A stretch of 13,271 nucleotides of DNA from NCBI GenBank assembly GCA_018970625.1, contig JAGWVZ010000050.1, positions 1 to 13,271 on the forward strand, written 5' to 3'. The position numbers and the translations under genes were made by a program. The notes below the pieces were generated by a model. It ran no database searches. It had not been told where the DNA came from and saw only the letters and a list, made by a program, of their open reading frames with translations. Origin of the DNA: Myxococcales bacterium. GTDB lineage: Bacteria > Myxococcota > Bradymonadia > REDH01. Below, in pieces: positions 6,967 through 13,271 of this stretch; positions within the stretch are counted from its first letter, which is position 1; each line of letters opens with the position of its first letter.

Positions 6967-8141
6967 GCGCGCCTCCGGGGCTGAAATCGGTCGGGTTGAA
7001 ACTCGTGAACCAGCGATGTGTCACCGAGCAGCAGGCAGCGCTCCATGGCGTGCAGGGTGGCGGCGGTCAGCTGAATGCCGTTGCGATAATGCCCGGTCGC
7101 CACAAAAACTCCGGGTAACCCGGTGGGTCCCAGCAGCGGCTGATTGTCGCGGCTGCCAGGCCGAAACCCGCACCAGGTCTCGAGCACATTGCATTCCAGA
7201 ACGGCAGGGCAAAGGTCGCGTGCGCCTTCCAGCAGCTGCAGCAGACCGCCGCCGGTGAGCGCCCGCTCAAACCCACGCTCTTCGCTGGTCGCACCCACCA
7301 CCAGCCGGTCGGCTTTGGGTACGAGATACGCATCGGGCCCCCGCACCACGTGCCGCAGCAGGCGTTCGCCCTGAGGCCAGGCAAACGACATCATCTGCCC
7401 GCGCACCGGCCGCACCGGAAGGTTCACCTCGGGCTGCAGCCCTTCGATCGAGCGGGTCCAGGCGCCAGCGGCCAGCACCACCCCCCGACCACGGACCACC
7501 CGCCCGTCTGTAAGCACGACGCTAACCCCTTGTTGCCACGTGATGTTTCGGACTTCGGCCCGCACCGCGATACGAACGCCACGCCGCACAGCCGCCTGCG
7601 CCAGCGCCACCGCGACCGCCCGATTGTCCACCTGAATGTCTCCGGCGCACCACAAAGCCGACGCGATCGCCGGGTCCAGCAGCGGCTCGCGTTCTCTCGC
7701 CTCGGCGCCGGTGAGCTGCTGAACCGGCAGACCCAGCTTACGCATGTACTGAGCGCGTCTTTGCAGGGCGGCGGCATCGTCGGGGTCGACGCCCACCATC
7801 AGCGTTCCCGCCGTGTCGAGCGCTATAGAAGCCGCCGCGTCCTGATTGAGCTCGGCCACCAGCTGCGGCCAGAGCTCCTGGCTGAGCGCCGCAAACCGGT
7901 GCAACTCAAACTCATCAAACTCCAGCTCGGCCAGCGGCGCCAGCATGCCAGCCGCGGCCCACGAGGCCTCGCCCACGGGCACGGCGTTGCGCTCCAGTAC
8001 AACCACCGACTGCCCTGCGCGCGCCAGCCGCCACGCGATCCCCAGGCCGATCACACCGCCGCCAATCACGAGCGTATCGCACTCCCGATCGACGACTTCA
8101 TCGACCGGGACCACCGAGAGGCCGGTACGTGGGTCAGACAT
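6963..8141 (-). CDS. thiO: ThiO, FAD-dependent glycine oxidase
   Basis: Protein of 392 residues if started at 8141. ThiO oxidises glycine to dehydroglycine (iminoacetate) with oxygen, releasing hydrogen peroxide and supplying the glycine-derived part of the thiamine thiazole. The FAD-binding Rossmann motif is visible as LVIGGGVIGLG (24-34), with an acidic residue (E50) at the end of the second strand. It is followed by the family signature GEASWAAAGMLAP (57-69) and, near the C terminus, GFRPGSRDNQPLLG and GHYRNGIQL, which place the substrate and flavin contacts. The start is chosen just before the FAD fold. Its ATG lies in ATGTCTGA, an 8-bp overlap with the stop of the upstream gene; an in-frame ATG at 8162 is an alternative. 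An open frame extending to 8348 only adds Arg/Trp/Cys-rich residues that shadow the upstream gene. Confidence 0.93.
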   Translation of the reverse strand: MSDPRTGLSVVPVDEVVDRECDTLVIGGGVIGLGIAWRLARAGQSVVVLERNAVPVGEASWAAAGMLAPLAELEFDEFELHRFAALSQELWPQLVAELNQDAAASIALDTAGTLMVGVDPDDAAALQRRAQYMRKLGLPVQQLTGAEAREREPLLDPAIASALWCAGDIQVDNRAVAVALAQAAVRRGVRIAVRAEVRNITWQQGVSVVLTDGRVVRGRGVVLAAGAWTRSIEGLQPEVNLPVRPVRGQMMSFAWPQGERLLRHVVRGPDAYLVPKADRLVVGATSEERGFERALTGGGLLQLLEGARDLCPAVLECNVLETWCGFRPGSRDNQPLLGPTGLPGVFVATGHYRNGIQLTAATLHAMERCLLLGDTSLVHEFQPDRFQPRRRA

Positions 8142-8835
8142 CAGAGCGCTGGACTCGAACATGGGCGAGGGCCTGCAGATAGTCGCGCAGCACGGCTGCC
8201 GGCTGCTCCACGTGCAAAGGGCCCATGACAGCGACAGCGTCGGCGCCCGCCTGCCTAATCGCCAGCACGTGTTCGGGCAAGACACCACCGACGACCACCA
8301 GCCGAATCCGCGGTCGCCTGCCTTCCGCCACGTCGGGCCGCTGGTCAAGGCGCTGCCGCATGCGCGCTACTCCTTCGACGCCCAATGCAGGACCGTACCC
8401 AGGCTTGGACGCTGTCTGTGCCCAGGGCCCGAGCACGACGAAGTCTGTGGCCTCAGGGAGCTCCCGGGTTCCCGCATGAACGCTGACACCCACCTGCCGC
8501 CAGCTTCCGAGCTGCGCCCGTGCGGCCGAGTCTGCGACGTGGTGCGCCGCTCGTTCGGGAAGCCAGCAGCCGGCCCATGCGCTGCCGTCGGTTTGCAGCA
8601 CGGCCGACTCATGAAACGCCAACAGCTGTCTGTGACGCCCGGCAGCCGCCGACGCGTCGCCAGCGTTCACTCGAGCGCACGAAGCGGGGTCGACCGCCGC
8701 CCTGTCATGCAGCGCGACCAGCGGAGCGCCGGCGTCGAGCAGCTGCCCCGCAAGGTGGCTCATGCCGAGCCCGCGAGCCGTGCACATGACCGCATCGACG
8801 ATGCAGACAAGGTCAGGAAACGGCACAGCAGGCAT
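8134..8835 (-). CDS. TenI/ThiE-family protein (thiazole tautomerase or diverged thiamine phosphate synthase)
   Basis: Protein of 233 residues in the TIM-barrel family of ThiE and TenI. The C-terminal half is well conserved: VGVSVH (115-120), FVVLGPWAQTASK (132-144), matching the GP-x3-T-x-S/T-K loop, and VVGGVLPEHV (181-190), followed by AGADAVAVMGP (196-206). The N-terminal half is diverged. Where ThiE has Gln-Leu-Arg-x-Lys the sequence reads ALHDRA (41-46), and the Asn-Asp pair after the third strand appears as His-Glu (75-76). In ThiE those residues hold the pyrophosphate and magnesium. Their loss favours TenI, which isomerises the thiazole product and does not couple it; H120 falls where TenI has its catalytic His. 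This assignment is inference. The gene is 12 bp after bcp and overlaps thiO by 8 bp. No Shine-Dalgarno sequence is seen before its ATG. Confidence 0.82.
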   Translation of the reverse strand: MPAVPFPDLVCIVDAVMCTARGLGMSHLAGQLLDAGAPLVALHDRAAVDPASCARVNAGDASAAAGRHRQLLAFHESAVLQTDGSAWAGCWLPERAAHHVADSAARAQLGSWRQVGVSVHAGTRELPEATDFVVLGPWAQTASKPGYGPALGVEGVARMRQRLDQRPDVAEGRRPRIRLVVVGGVLPEHVLAIRQAGADAVAVMGPLHVEQPAAVLRDYLQALAHVRVQRSDV

Positions 8836-8847
8836 AAAAACAGGTGG

Positions 8848-9345
8848 TTAGAGAGCTTCGAGGGCCTCACGAACGACATCCACGTGCCGAATCGTCTGAT
8901 CTTTCACTTTGGCATGTACCTTCACGTTGTCCCACACCTGCCTCACCACTCCGCTCGCGTCGATAAGAAACGTGGACCGCACAATGCCCATGTAGGCTTT
9001 TCCGTACATGGATTTTTCGCGCCACGCACCATAGGCCTCCGCGACTTCGTTCTTCTCGTCGGCCAGCAACGCGAACGGCAAATCGAACTTGGCCTTGAAC
9101 TTCGCGTGCGACTTCACGCTGTCGGGCGACACACCCAGCACGACGGCTCCGAGGGCCGAGAGCTGTGCGAGCTGATCGCGGAAGTCGCAGGCTTCGGTGG
9201 TGCAGCCGGGGGTGTCGTCCTTTGGATAGAAGTACAGCACGACGTTTTTACCGCGCAGCTTCGAGAGAGTGACCTCTTCGCCGGCGTCAGAAAGAAGTGT
9301 GAAATCAGGGGCCTGTGAGCCAGAAGCAAGAATTTCGGTCGCCAT
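8848..9345 (-). CDS. bcp: Bcp/PrxQ-type thioredoxin-dependent peroxiredoxin
   Basis: Protein of 165 residues, a typical length. It reduces hydrogen peroxide and organic hydroperoxides in the cytoplasm using thioredoxin. The thioredoxin fold is recognisable from GSQAPDFTL (9-17), LRGKNVVLYFYPKDDTPGCT (30-49), and VRSTFLID with VRQVW later. The peroxidatic cysteine is C48 in PGCTTEACDFRD, and C53 is the resolving cysteine four residues on, as in atypical two-Cys BCP enzymes. It opens the tight run bcp, TenI/ThiE-like, thiO, thiS (12-bp gap to the next gene). Since ThiO generates hydrogen peroxide, a peroxidase here makes biochemical sense. No clear Shine-Dalgarno sequence is seen at the ATG. 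Confidence 0.95.
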   Translation of the reverse strand: MATEILASGSQAPDFTLLSDAGEEVTLSKLRGKNVVLYFYPKDDTPGCTTEACDFRDQLAQLSALGAVVLGVSPDSVKSHAKFKAKFDLPFALLADEKNEVAEAYGAWREKSMYGKAYMGIVRSTFLIDASGVVRQVWDNVKVHAKVKDQTIRHVDVVREALEAL

Positions 9346-9426
9346 GGAACACGCTGTCAGGGAGAGGGACGAACGCAGGGAGTGCAGCGCCTGTGATGCG
9401 TCGCGCGTCGCAAAGGTACGTCGGGG

Positions 9427-10176
9427 CTAGCACTGCGCGGCGCGCAGCAGCGACGCCAGAAACCAGAGCAAAAGCAGGGCGGCGGTCACGACCTTCCACA
9501 GGCGCATGCGCGACGGCCGGGTGACCGCATGGGGCGGGTGTGGCGCGGGCGTCCGGCCCGGCATCGCACGTGGATGTCGGTCGGCGCGCGGCCTTCTGGC
9601 GCCTTTTCCTGCCGCCTGACGTCGCCGGTCGGGCTGTGGCGCGTACGTCGAGTCGAGCGCTGCCTCAAGGGCCTCTACCAGGCGATACGGCACGACCACC
9701 CCGACGGATGGCACGGGCTCTGCGTCTGTGTATCCGCTCACTCCCACGACAACGAGCTCATCGCTCACTCGGCCGGCCCACTCCTCAAAGACGGTGGCCA
9801 GCACGCCGGCCCCTTTGCCGAAGTAGATCACCCGGATGCCACGAAGCGGTTGGGCCAACCGTTCTCGCGCCGTTCGGGCACGGTCGCCGTGCAGATCGAC
9901 CACATGCACGGGGGTCGACCACAGCTGCAGCGCCTCCACGGCGGCAGCGAGATTGGGCCCCAGATACGGCTCGAAGTGGTACAGGGCCCGGTTGTCGTTC
10001 TTGTCGCCAATCGCCCACTTGTATCCAAAGTACTCGACGAGCGGAGCGAACGCGCGCTCGACGGTCCCGGGGCAGCGCGGATACGTCATCATGGGTGTCA
10101 GATTTCTGAGGGACGTGATCGAAATGTCGACACTCTGAAGTCTGGTCCAGCCCGAATCATGCCCCAAAAGTGTCAT
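9427..10176 (-). CDS. Hypothetical protein with C-terminal membrane anchor
   Basis: Protein of 249 residues with no recognised family. Residues 1-175 look like a soluble alpha/beta domain with strands such as VHVVDLHGD (90-98), IRVIYFGKGAG (114-124) and LVVVGVSGYTD (141-151). The order faintly recalls an alpha/beta-hydrolase, but the nucleophile elbow would be Gly-Lys-Gly-Ala-Gly, with Gly in place of Ser-type nucleophiles, so catalysis is not claimed. Residues 176-226 are a basic Arg/Pro/His-rich linker, and 228-246 form a single hydrophobic helix with only AQC after it, so the protein is probably tail-anchored. The ATG at 10176 is given as the start. An ATG pair at 10092/10089 is a good alternative because codon third positions are GC-poorer upstream of it. 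Neither has a clear ribosome binding site. It lies 81 bp before bcp and may head that operon. Confidence 0.65.
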   Translation of the reverse strand: MTLLGHDSGWTRLQSVDISITSLRNLTPMMTYPRCPGTVERAFAPLVEYFGYKWAIGDKNDNRALYHFEPYLGPNLAAAVEALQLWSTPVHVVDLHGDRARTARERLAQPLRGIRVIYFGKGAGVLATVFEEWAGRVSDELVVVGVSGYTDAEPVPSVGVVVPYRLVEALEAALDSTYAPQPDRRRQAAGKGARRPRADRHPRAMPGRTPAPHPPHAVTRPSRMRLWKVVTAALLLLWFLASLLRAAQC

Positions 10177-10205
10177 GCGGGAGCGGATTTGTCATGGCAT
10201 GATTC
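10154..10205. promoter_or_regulatory. 10-bp inverted repeat between divergent genes, possible operator
   Basis: The left arm gaatcatgcc (10154-10163) and the right arm ggcatgattc (10196-10205) are perfect reverse complements separated by 32 bases. Two direct copies of tgtcatg (10171-10177 and 10190-10196) lie between or next to them. The site lies just upstream of the lipoprotein at 10257 and covers the longer candidate start of the divergent gene at 10176. A shared regulator site is possible; the arms are long for chance in so short a region, but no known factor is recognised. Confidence 0.35.
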
Positions 10206-10256
10206 CTGCGTCAACGGTACATCGTCTGGTGAACGAGCCCCCTTACAGGTGACATC

Positions 10257-11927
10257 ATGAAGACAGTAGGTTGTTCTATGGTGCGGAACGGCATGGCCGG
10301 TTTGCTGGCTGCTGCCGCTCTGGTCAGTCTGTTTGCAGCGTGTGGAACCATCGACGATGGCATCTTCGACGTGCCTGACGGCGATGCGGCGACCGACGAC
10401 ACGACCGGCGGTGGCGACACCTCTGGCACGCCGGACGGCGACGCTCCCGATGGGGGAACCGAGAACGACGTGTCGCCGGGCGACGATGTGACGCCGGGCG
10501 ATGACACGGTGCCCGGAGACGACGCGACGCCGGGCAGCTGCGCGGGCGACAACCCTCAGGGGTGCGCCAGCGACGCGGAGTGTGCGCCTAACGAGGCATG
10601 CGAGGTCACCGACACGTGCACACCGTCGTCCTGTTTCTGTGACGCGGAGTCGGGTGCGTGGGTGTGCACCGAGGACTGCGGTGGCGGTCAGTGTCGTGTG
10701 GTAGAGAGCGAGGCGTGTTCGACAGACGCCGACTGCGCGTTCGGGTCGCTGTGTGAGGCAGACGTGTGCGTGGCTTGCGAGCCCATTGCCTGCGCGATCG
10801 AGTGCGCGCCGGGCTTTGAGTTGGTCGGGCGTAACGGCTGCCAGCTGTGTGAGTGCGAGCCGGTGCGCGAGTGTGAGAGCAGCGCCGAGTGTTCGGATGG
10901 CGGCGTATGTGTGGGTACGGGGTTGTGCACCGACCTCTGCATCGCCGGCGATCCGGCCTGCTGCGAGGCCAGCTATTGTGAGGGTGGCGCCTGCGAGGGT
11001 CCGAGTCCGGCGGGTTGTCGTTCCACCGGCTGCGGCGACGGCGAGCTGTGTGTGACCGAAGGTGAAGCCGCTGGCTGCGTGTCGTCGTCGTGCTCGTGCG
11101 ACCCGGGCAGCGGCACGTGGAGCTGCACCGACGACTGCGGCGGCGGCACCTGTGTCGCCGTTTCGGGGGACTGCACGGTCGATACCGACTGTCTGGTGGG
11201 CGCGATCTGCGAGGGTGGGGTGTGTGAGGCGGGGCTGTGCCCGCGCATCTACATGCCCGTCTGCGGTGTCGATGGCGTGACGTACGGCAACGACTGTCTG
11301 GCGCGGGTGGCGCACGTCGAGGTCGCATCAGTCGGCGAGTGCCCCGTGGCACCGTGCAATGTGGATACTGACTGCCGCGAGTTCGAGGCTTGCGTAGCCA
11401 ATGTGTGCCAGCCCGACTTCGGTTGCATCGCTCTTTGGGACCCCGTGTGCGGTACCGATGGCGTCACCTATGGCAACGAGTGCGAGGCGACGCGCGCCGG
11501 TGTCGGGGTCGCAAGCCGCGGCGAGTGTCCGCCGATCAACTGTGAGGTTGACGAAGACTGCCCGCCCGGTGAGGCGTGCTCGGCCGGGGTGTGCGAGGCG
11601 GTGTTTTGTCCCATGATCTATCTGCCCGTCTGTGGCGTTGATGGCGTGACCTATGGCAACGCCTGCATGGCGGGCGCGGCGCGGGTCGAGGTGGCTTACG
11701 AAGGCGAGTGCACCGACTCGGTGAGGTGCCGAACCAACACAGACTGCCCACGGGGCCTCGTATGCCCGATCCGCGGCGACGGGGTGTGCACCGAGCCTTG
11801 CGTGCTGACCTGCTTTGTCCCCGATCCGGTGTGTGGTGTGGATGGAAACACCTACACCTGCGGCGAGCCCGAGGCGTGGTGCAACGGGGTCGAGGTGGCG
11901 TACGACGGCGAATGCAGCCGTCCGTGA
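10257..11927 (+). CDS. Multi-domain Kazal/antistasin-type protease inhibitor lipoprotein
   Basis: Protein of 556 residues. AGGTGA lies 4 bases before the ATG. The signal peptide ends in the lipobox F-A-A-C (C29 lipidated), followed by an acidic Asp/Thr/Gly/Pro tether to about residue 93. Two related Cys modules end in CDx3GxWxCTxDCGGGxC (126-146 and 279-299). Residues 174-200 (CEPIAC, CAPGFELV, GCQLCEC) match antistasin-type inhibitors. Four Kazal-type modules follow at 328-362, 390-424, 451-485 and 519-553, the first three with PVCGxDGVTYGN-x-C and an ending GEC; they lack one of the six classical cysteines. Short C-x4-DC-x5-C-x3-VC spacer modules separate them. Kazal and antistasin domains block serine proteases by a substrate-like loop. 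By alignment with ovomucoid the P1 residues would be Arg330, Ala392, Met453 and Val521. The likely role is a surface-tethered inhibitor; targets are unknown. Confidence 0.9.
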   Translation: MKTVGCSMVRNGMAGLLAAAALVSLFAACGTIDDGIFDVPDGDAATDDTTGGGDTSGTPDGDAPDGGTENDVSPGDDVTPGDDTVPGDDATPGSCAGDNPQGCASDAECAPNEACEVTDTCTPSSCFCDAESGAWVCTEDCGGGQCRVVESEACSTDADCAFGSLCEADVCVACEPIACAIECAPGFELVGRNGCQLCECEPVRECESSAECSDGGVCVGTGLCTDLCIAGDPACCEASYCEGGACEGPSPAGCRSTGCGDGELCVTEGEAAGCVSSSCSCDPGSGTWSCTDDCGGGTCVAVSGDCTVDTDCLVGAICEGGVCEAGLCPRIYMPVCGVDGVTYGNDCLARVAHVEVASVGECPVAPCNVDTDCREFEACVANVCQPDFGCIALWDPVCGTDGVTYGNECEATRAGVGVASRGECPPINCEVDEDCPPGEACSAGVCEAVFCPMIYLPVCGVDGVTYGNACMAGAARVEVAYEGECTDSVRCRTNTDCPRGLVCPIRGDGVCTEPCVLTCFVPDPVCGVDGNTYTCGEPEAWCNGVEVAYDGECSRP

Positions 11928-12061
11928 GTCTGACGCGCGCTGGCGCCACTGGCCGCTGCCGCTCCACATTGCGAGCTCGCTGAATCAACGCACTTGCGCT
12001 CGTTCGTTTCGCGCTTCATCGTACAAAACAGAGCGAATCAGCAACGAAGGTACGAGCGCGT

Positions 12062-13271
12062 ATGGTCTCTTCTCTGAACGCCAAACGGGAGCAACCGGCA
12101 CCCGACGCCGACAGCGTGGCGAATGACGTCAAATCCCGGCCAGCGCCTCAGGCCAGCCGGGCGCAGCAGGAAGGACCGTGGAAGCAGGGCGAGCTTGCGG
12201 CCAGTTTTGACGCGCCGAACGACCGTGACGCGTTGCTCTATGGTGTGCTGCGGCTGCTTGAGCGCGTGGTGCCGCGCCGGGCCATTCTGGTGGTGGGCCG
12301 TGACCAGCTTCGCGCGTTCGACGGAGAAGGCTTTTCGCTCGCTCCCGGTCAGGCTGCGTCGTTTTCGCTCGCCGTGCCGCAGGGCTCACTGCTCGCACGT
12401 GCCTTGCAAGGGGATGGACCGGTTGCGGGCTCGCCTGCCGAGCTTGGCCTGACGCCCTGGTACTCGTTTACGGGTCAGGCGCAGCCTTCCGGCATCTGTC
12501 TGGCTCCGATAGCCATTCAGGGACGAACCGCCCTGCTGATTCTCGCCGACCCCGGCGCCCAACCCCTCGATCACGGCGTCGTGCCCTGGATCGCCATTCT
12601 CGCTCGGCGTACTTCGGCAGCCATCGCCACCCTGATTGCCAGTCAGAAGCGCACGCGCGCCGACGCCCCGACTGGCATTTTGCCGGTCGTCAGGACCACG
12701 CCACCTCAGAACGACCCTGCGCCACCCGCCGCAGGTGAGCATCCGCTGCCTCAGGCTGATGCCGCCGATGCCGCCGTTGATCAACCCGTTGAACACCTTG
12801 CTGATTCGCCTGCCCCGGACGCAGAGCCCTCGGTCTCTGGCGCTGAACCCGCTACGTCCACACCACCCGACTCAGCCGGGGCGCAGACCAGCGTCACAGA
12901 GCCCGACACCGATGAGCCGCTCAAGGATGCTCCGCTGCAGGGCGCTTCGGCAGAGCCAGACGTTCCACAACCGTTACCGGACTCTGATGAGGTCGAAGAC
13001 GAGTCACAGGAGTCGGTCTGGTCAGCGCACGATCATCCTACGGTCGAGGTTCAGGTTTGCCAGACTGGCGCGTACTCCGAAGTGGACTCGGCCTCGGACT
13101 CTGTGTGGGACGCGCCAGCTGAACGGGAAGGAACTGACGTTCCTGCCGACGTGGTGGAAGTGGCTGCGCCCGTAGAGCCGGTTGAAGCGGAAGTGCCTGC
13201 TGAACCGGTTGAAGCGGAAGTGCCTGCTGAACCGGTTGAAGCGGAAGTGCCTGCTGAACCGGTTGAAGCGG
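12062..13271 (+). CDS. GAF-like domain protein with acidic repeat tail, 5' part
   Basis: The frame is open from the ATG at 12062 to the window edge (403 codons visible), with GAAGG 11 bases upstream. Residues 1-45 are polar. Residues about 54-197 look like a GAF-type sensor domain: DRDALLYGVLRLLERVVPRR, AILVVGRDQLRAF, FSLAVPQGSLLARAL, ICLAPIAIQGRTALLILADP, then a helix IAILARRTSAAIATLIASQK. The sequence then becomes a Pro/Ala/Asp/Glu-rich disordered region and enters nine-residue AEPVEAEVP repeats at the edge. No signal peptide is seen, so it is probably cytoplasmic. The GAF assignment rests on pattern only. The missing C terminus could carry an effector domain. The gene lies 134 bp after the inhibitor lipoprotein. 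ORFs in other frames here (for example 12636-13175) are Arg/Pro-rich shadows. Confidence 0.75.
   Translation, partial: MVSSLNAKREQPAPDADSVANDVKSRPAPQASRAQQEGPWKQGELAASFDAPNDRDALLYGVLRLLERVVPRRAILVVGRDQLRAFDGEGFSLAPGQAASFSLAVPQGSLLARALQGDGPVAGSPAELGLTPWYSFTGQAQPSGICLAPIAIQGRTALLILADPGAQPLDHGVVPWIAILARRTSAAIATLIASQKRTRADAPTGILPVVRTTPPQNDPAPPAAGEHPLPQADAADAAVDQPVEHLADSPAPDAEPSVSGAEPATSTPPDSAGAQTSVTEPDTDEPLKDAPLQGASAEPDVPQPLPDSDEVEDESQESVWSAHDHPTVEVQVCQTGAYSEVDSASDSVWDAPAEREGTDVPADVVEVAAPVEPVEAEVPAEPVEAEVPAEPVEAEVPAEPVEA
13172..13271 (+). repeat. 27-bp in-frame tandem repeat (AEPVEAEVP), truncated by window end
   Basis: Units lie at 13172-13198, 13199-13225, 13226-13252 and 13253-13271 (cut by the edge). 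Units two to four are identical where visible; unit one differs only in its first two codons (gta gag for gct gaa). Each unit encodes nine residues, Ala-Glu-Pro-Val-Glu-Ala-Glu-Val-Pro, within the acidic tail of the GAF-like protein. The identity suggests recent expansion, and the copy number may vary between strains. Confidence 0.9.

Noticed and set aside
7846..9318. Plus-strand open frame of 490 codons
   Set aside because: It lies antisense to thiO, the TenI/ThiE-like gene and bcp, which have clear family motifs. Long antisense frames are common in GC-rich genes.
9721..9759. GVSGYTD in the hypothetical protein as an OmpA/MotB peptidoglycan-binding motif
   Set aside because: The rest of the OmpA pattern (Asn-x2-Leu-Ser-x2-Arg-Ala) is absent, so the resemblance is probably chance.
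10173..11315. Minus-strand open frame of 380 codons
   Set aside because: It is antisense to the Kazal lipoprotein; Arg/Ala/Thr/His-rich with no motif.
12636..13175. Plus-strand open frame of 179 codons, Arg/Pro/Ser-rich
   Set aside because: It overlaps the uninterrupted GAF-like frame from 12062, which has a better protein composition and runs to the window edge.

Overview
The window looks like chromosomal DNA from a predatory or surface-protein-rich delta-type bacterium (Myxococcota/Bradymonadota-like). This is inferred from protein style, not from a marker gene. The signs are several lipoproteins with long acidic Asp/Thr/Pro tethers, MopE-type putative metal-binding repeats (CDGxDNDCDG), bacterial Kazal domains, Gly-rich repeat proteins and mostly GC-rich coding DNA. 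No tRNA, rRNA, CRISPR array, transposase or integrase was seen.

Left part (1-4369, moderate GC). The 3' end of a Gly-rich surface-type protein (1-326) is followed on the same strand by a small Cys-rich lipoprotein (388-1074), a polytopic HTTM-like membrane protein (1108-2016) and a small membrane-anchored partner whose start overlaps it (2004-2516). Convergent to these, on the minus strand, is a lipoprotein beta-propeller that mixes FG-GAP/VCBS calcium loops with PQQ-like motifs (2669-4369).

Middle part (4634-10176, GC-rich, all minus strand). A large lipoprotein with eight MopE-type motifs (4634-6553) lies downstream of a tight cluster that reads, in transcription order, tail-anchored hypothetical protein, Bcp peroxiredoxin, TenI/ThiE-family protein, ThiO and ThiS. 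The last four genes are separated by 12 bp or overlap by 8 and 4 bp. ThiO, ThiS and the TenI/ThiE-like protein belong to thiazole synthesis for thiamine. ThiO makes hydrogen peroxide, which Bcp could remove. ThiG and ThiF are not in the window.

Right part (10257-13271, plus strand). A divergent intergenic region carrying a 10-bp inverted repeat precedes a Cys-rich lipoprotein (10257-11927) with an antistasin-like module and four Kazal-type modules. It reads as a multi-headed, surface-tethered serine protease inhibitor whose predicted reactive-site residues differ between modules. The window ends inside a GAF-like domain protein with a long acidic tail that enters 27-bp tandem repeats (12062-13271). 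The Gly-rich gene at the left edge and this gene run off the window, so neither has a complete ORF here.

The general theme is cell-surface and envelope proteins (lipoproteins, calcium- or metal-binding repeats, protease inhibitor) around one metabolic island (thiazole synthesis with a peroxidase). No obviously unknown multi-gene system is present. The most distinctive items are the mixed-specificity inhibitor lipoprotein and the Bcp-TenI/ThiE-ThiO-ThiS operon.
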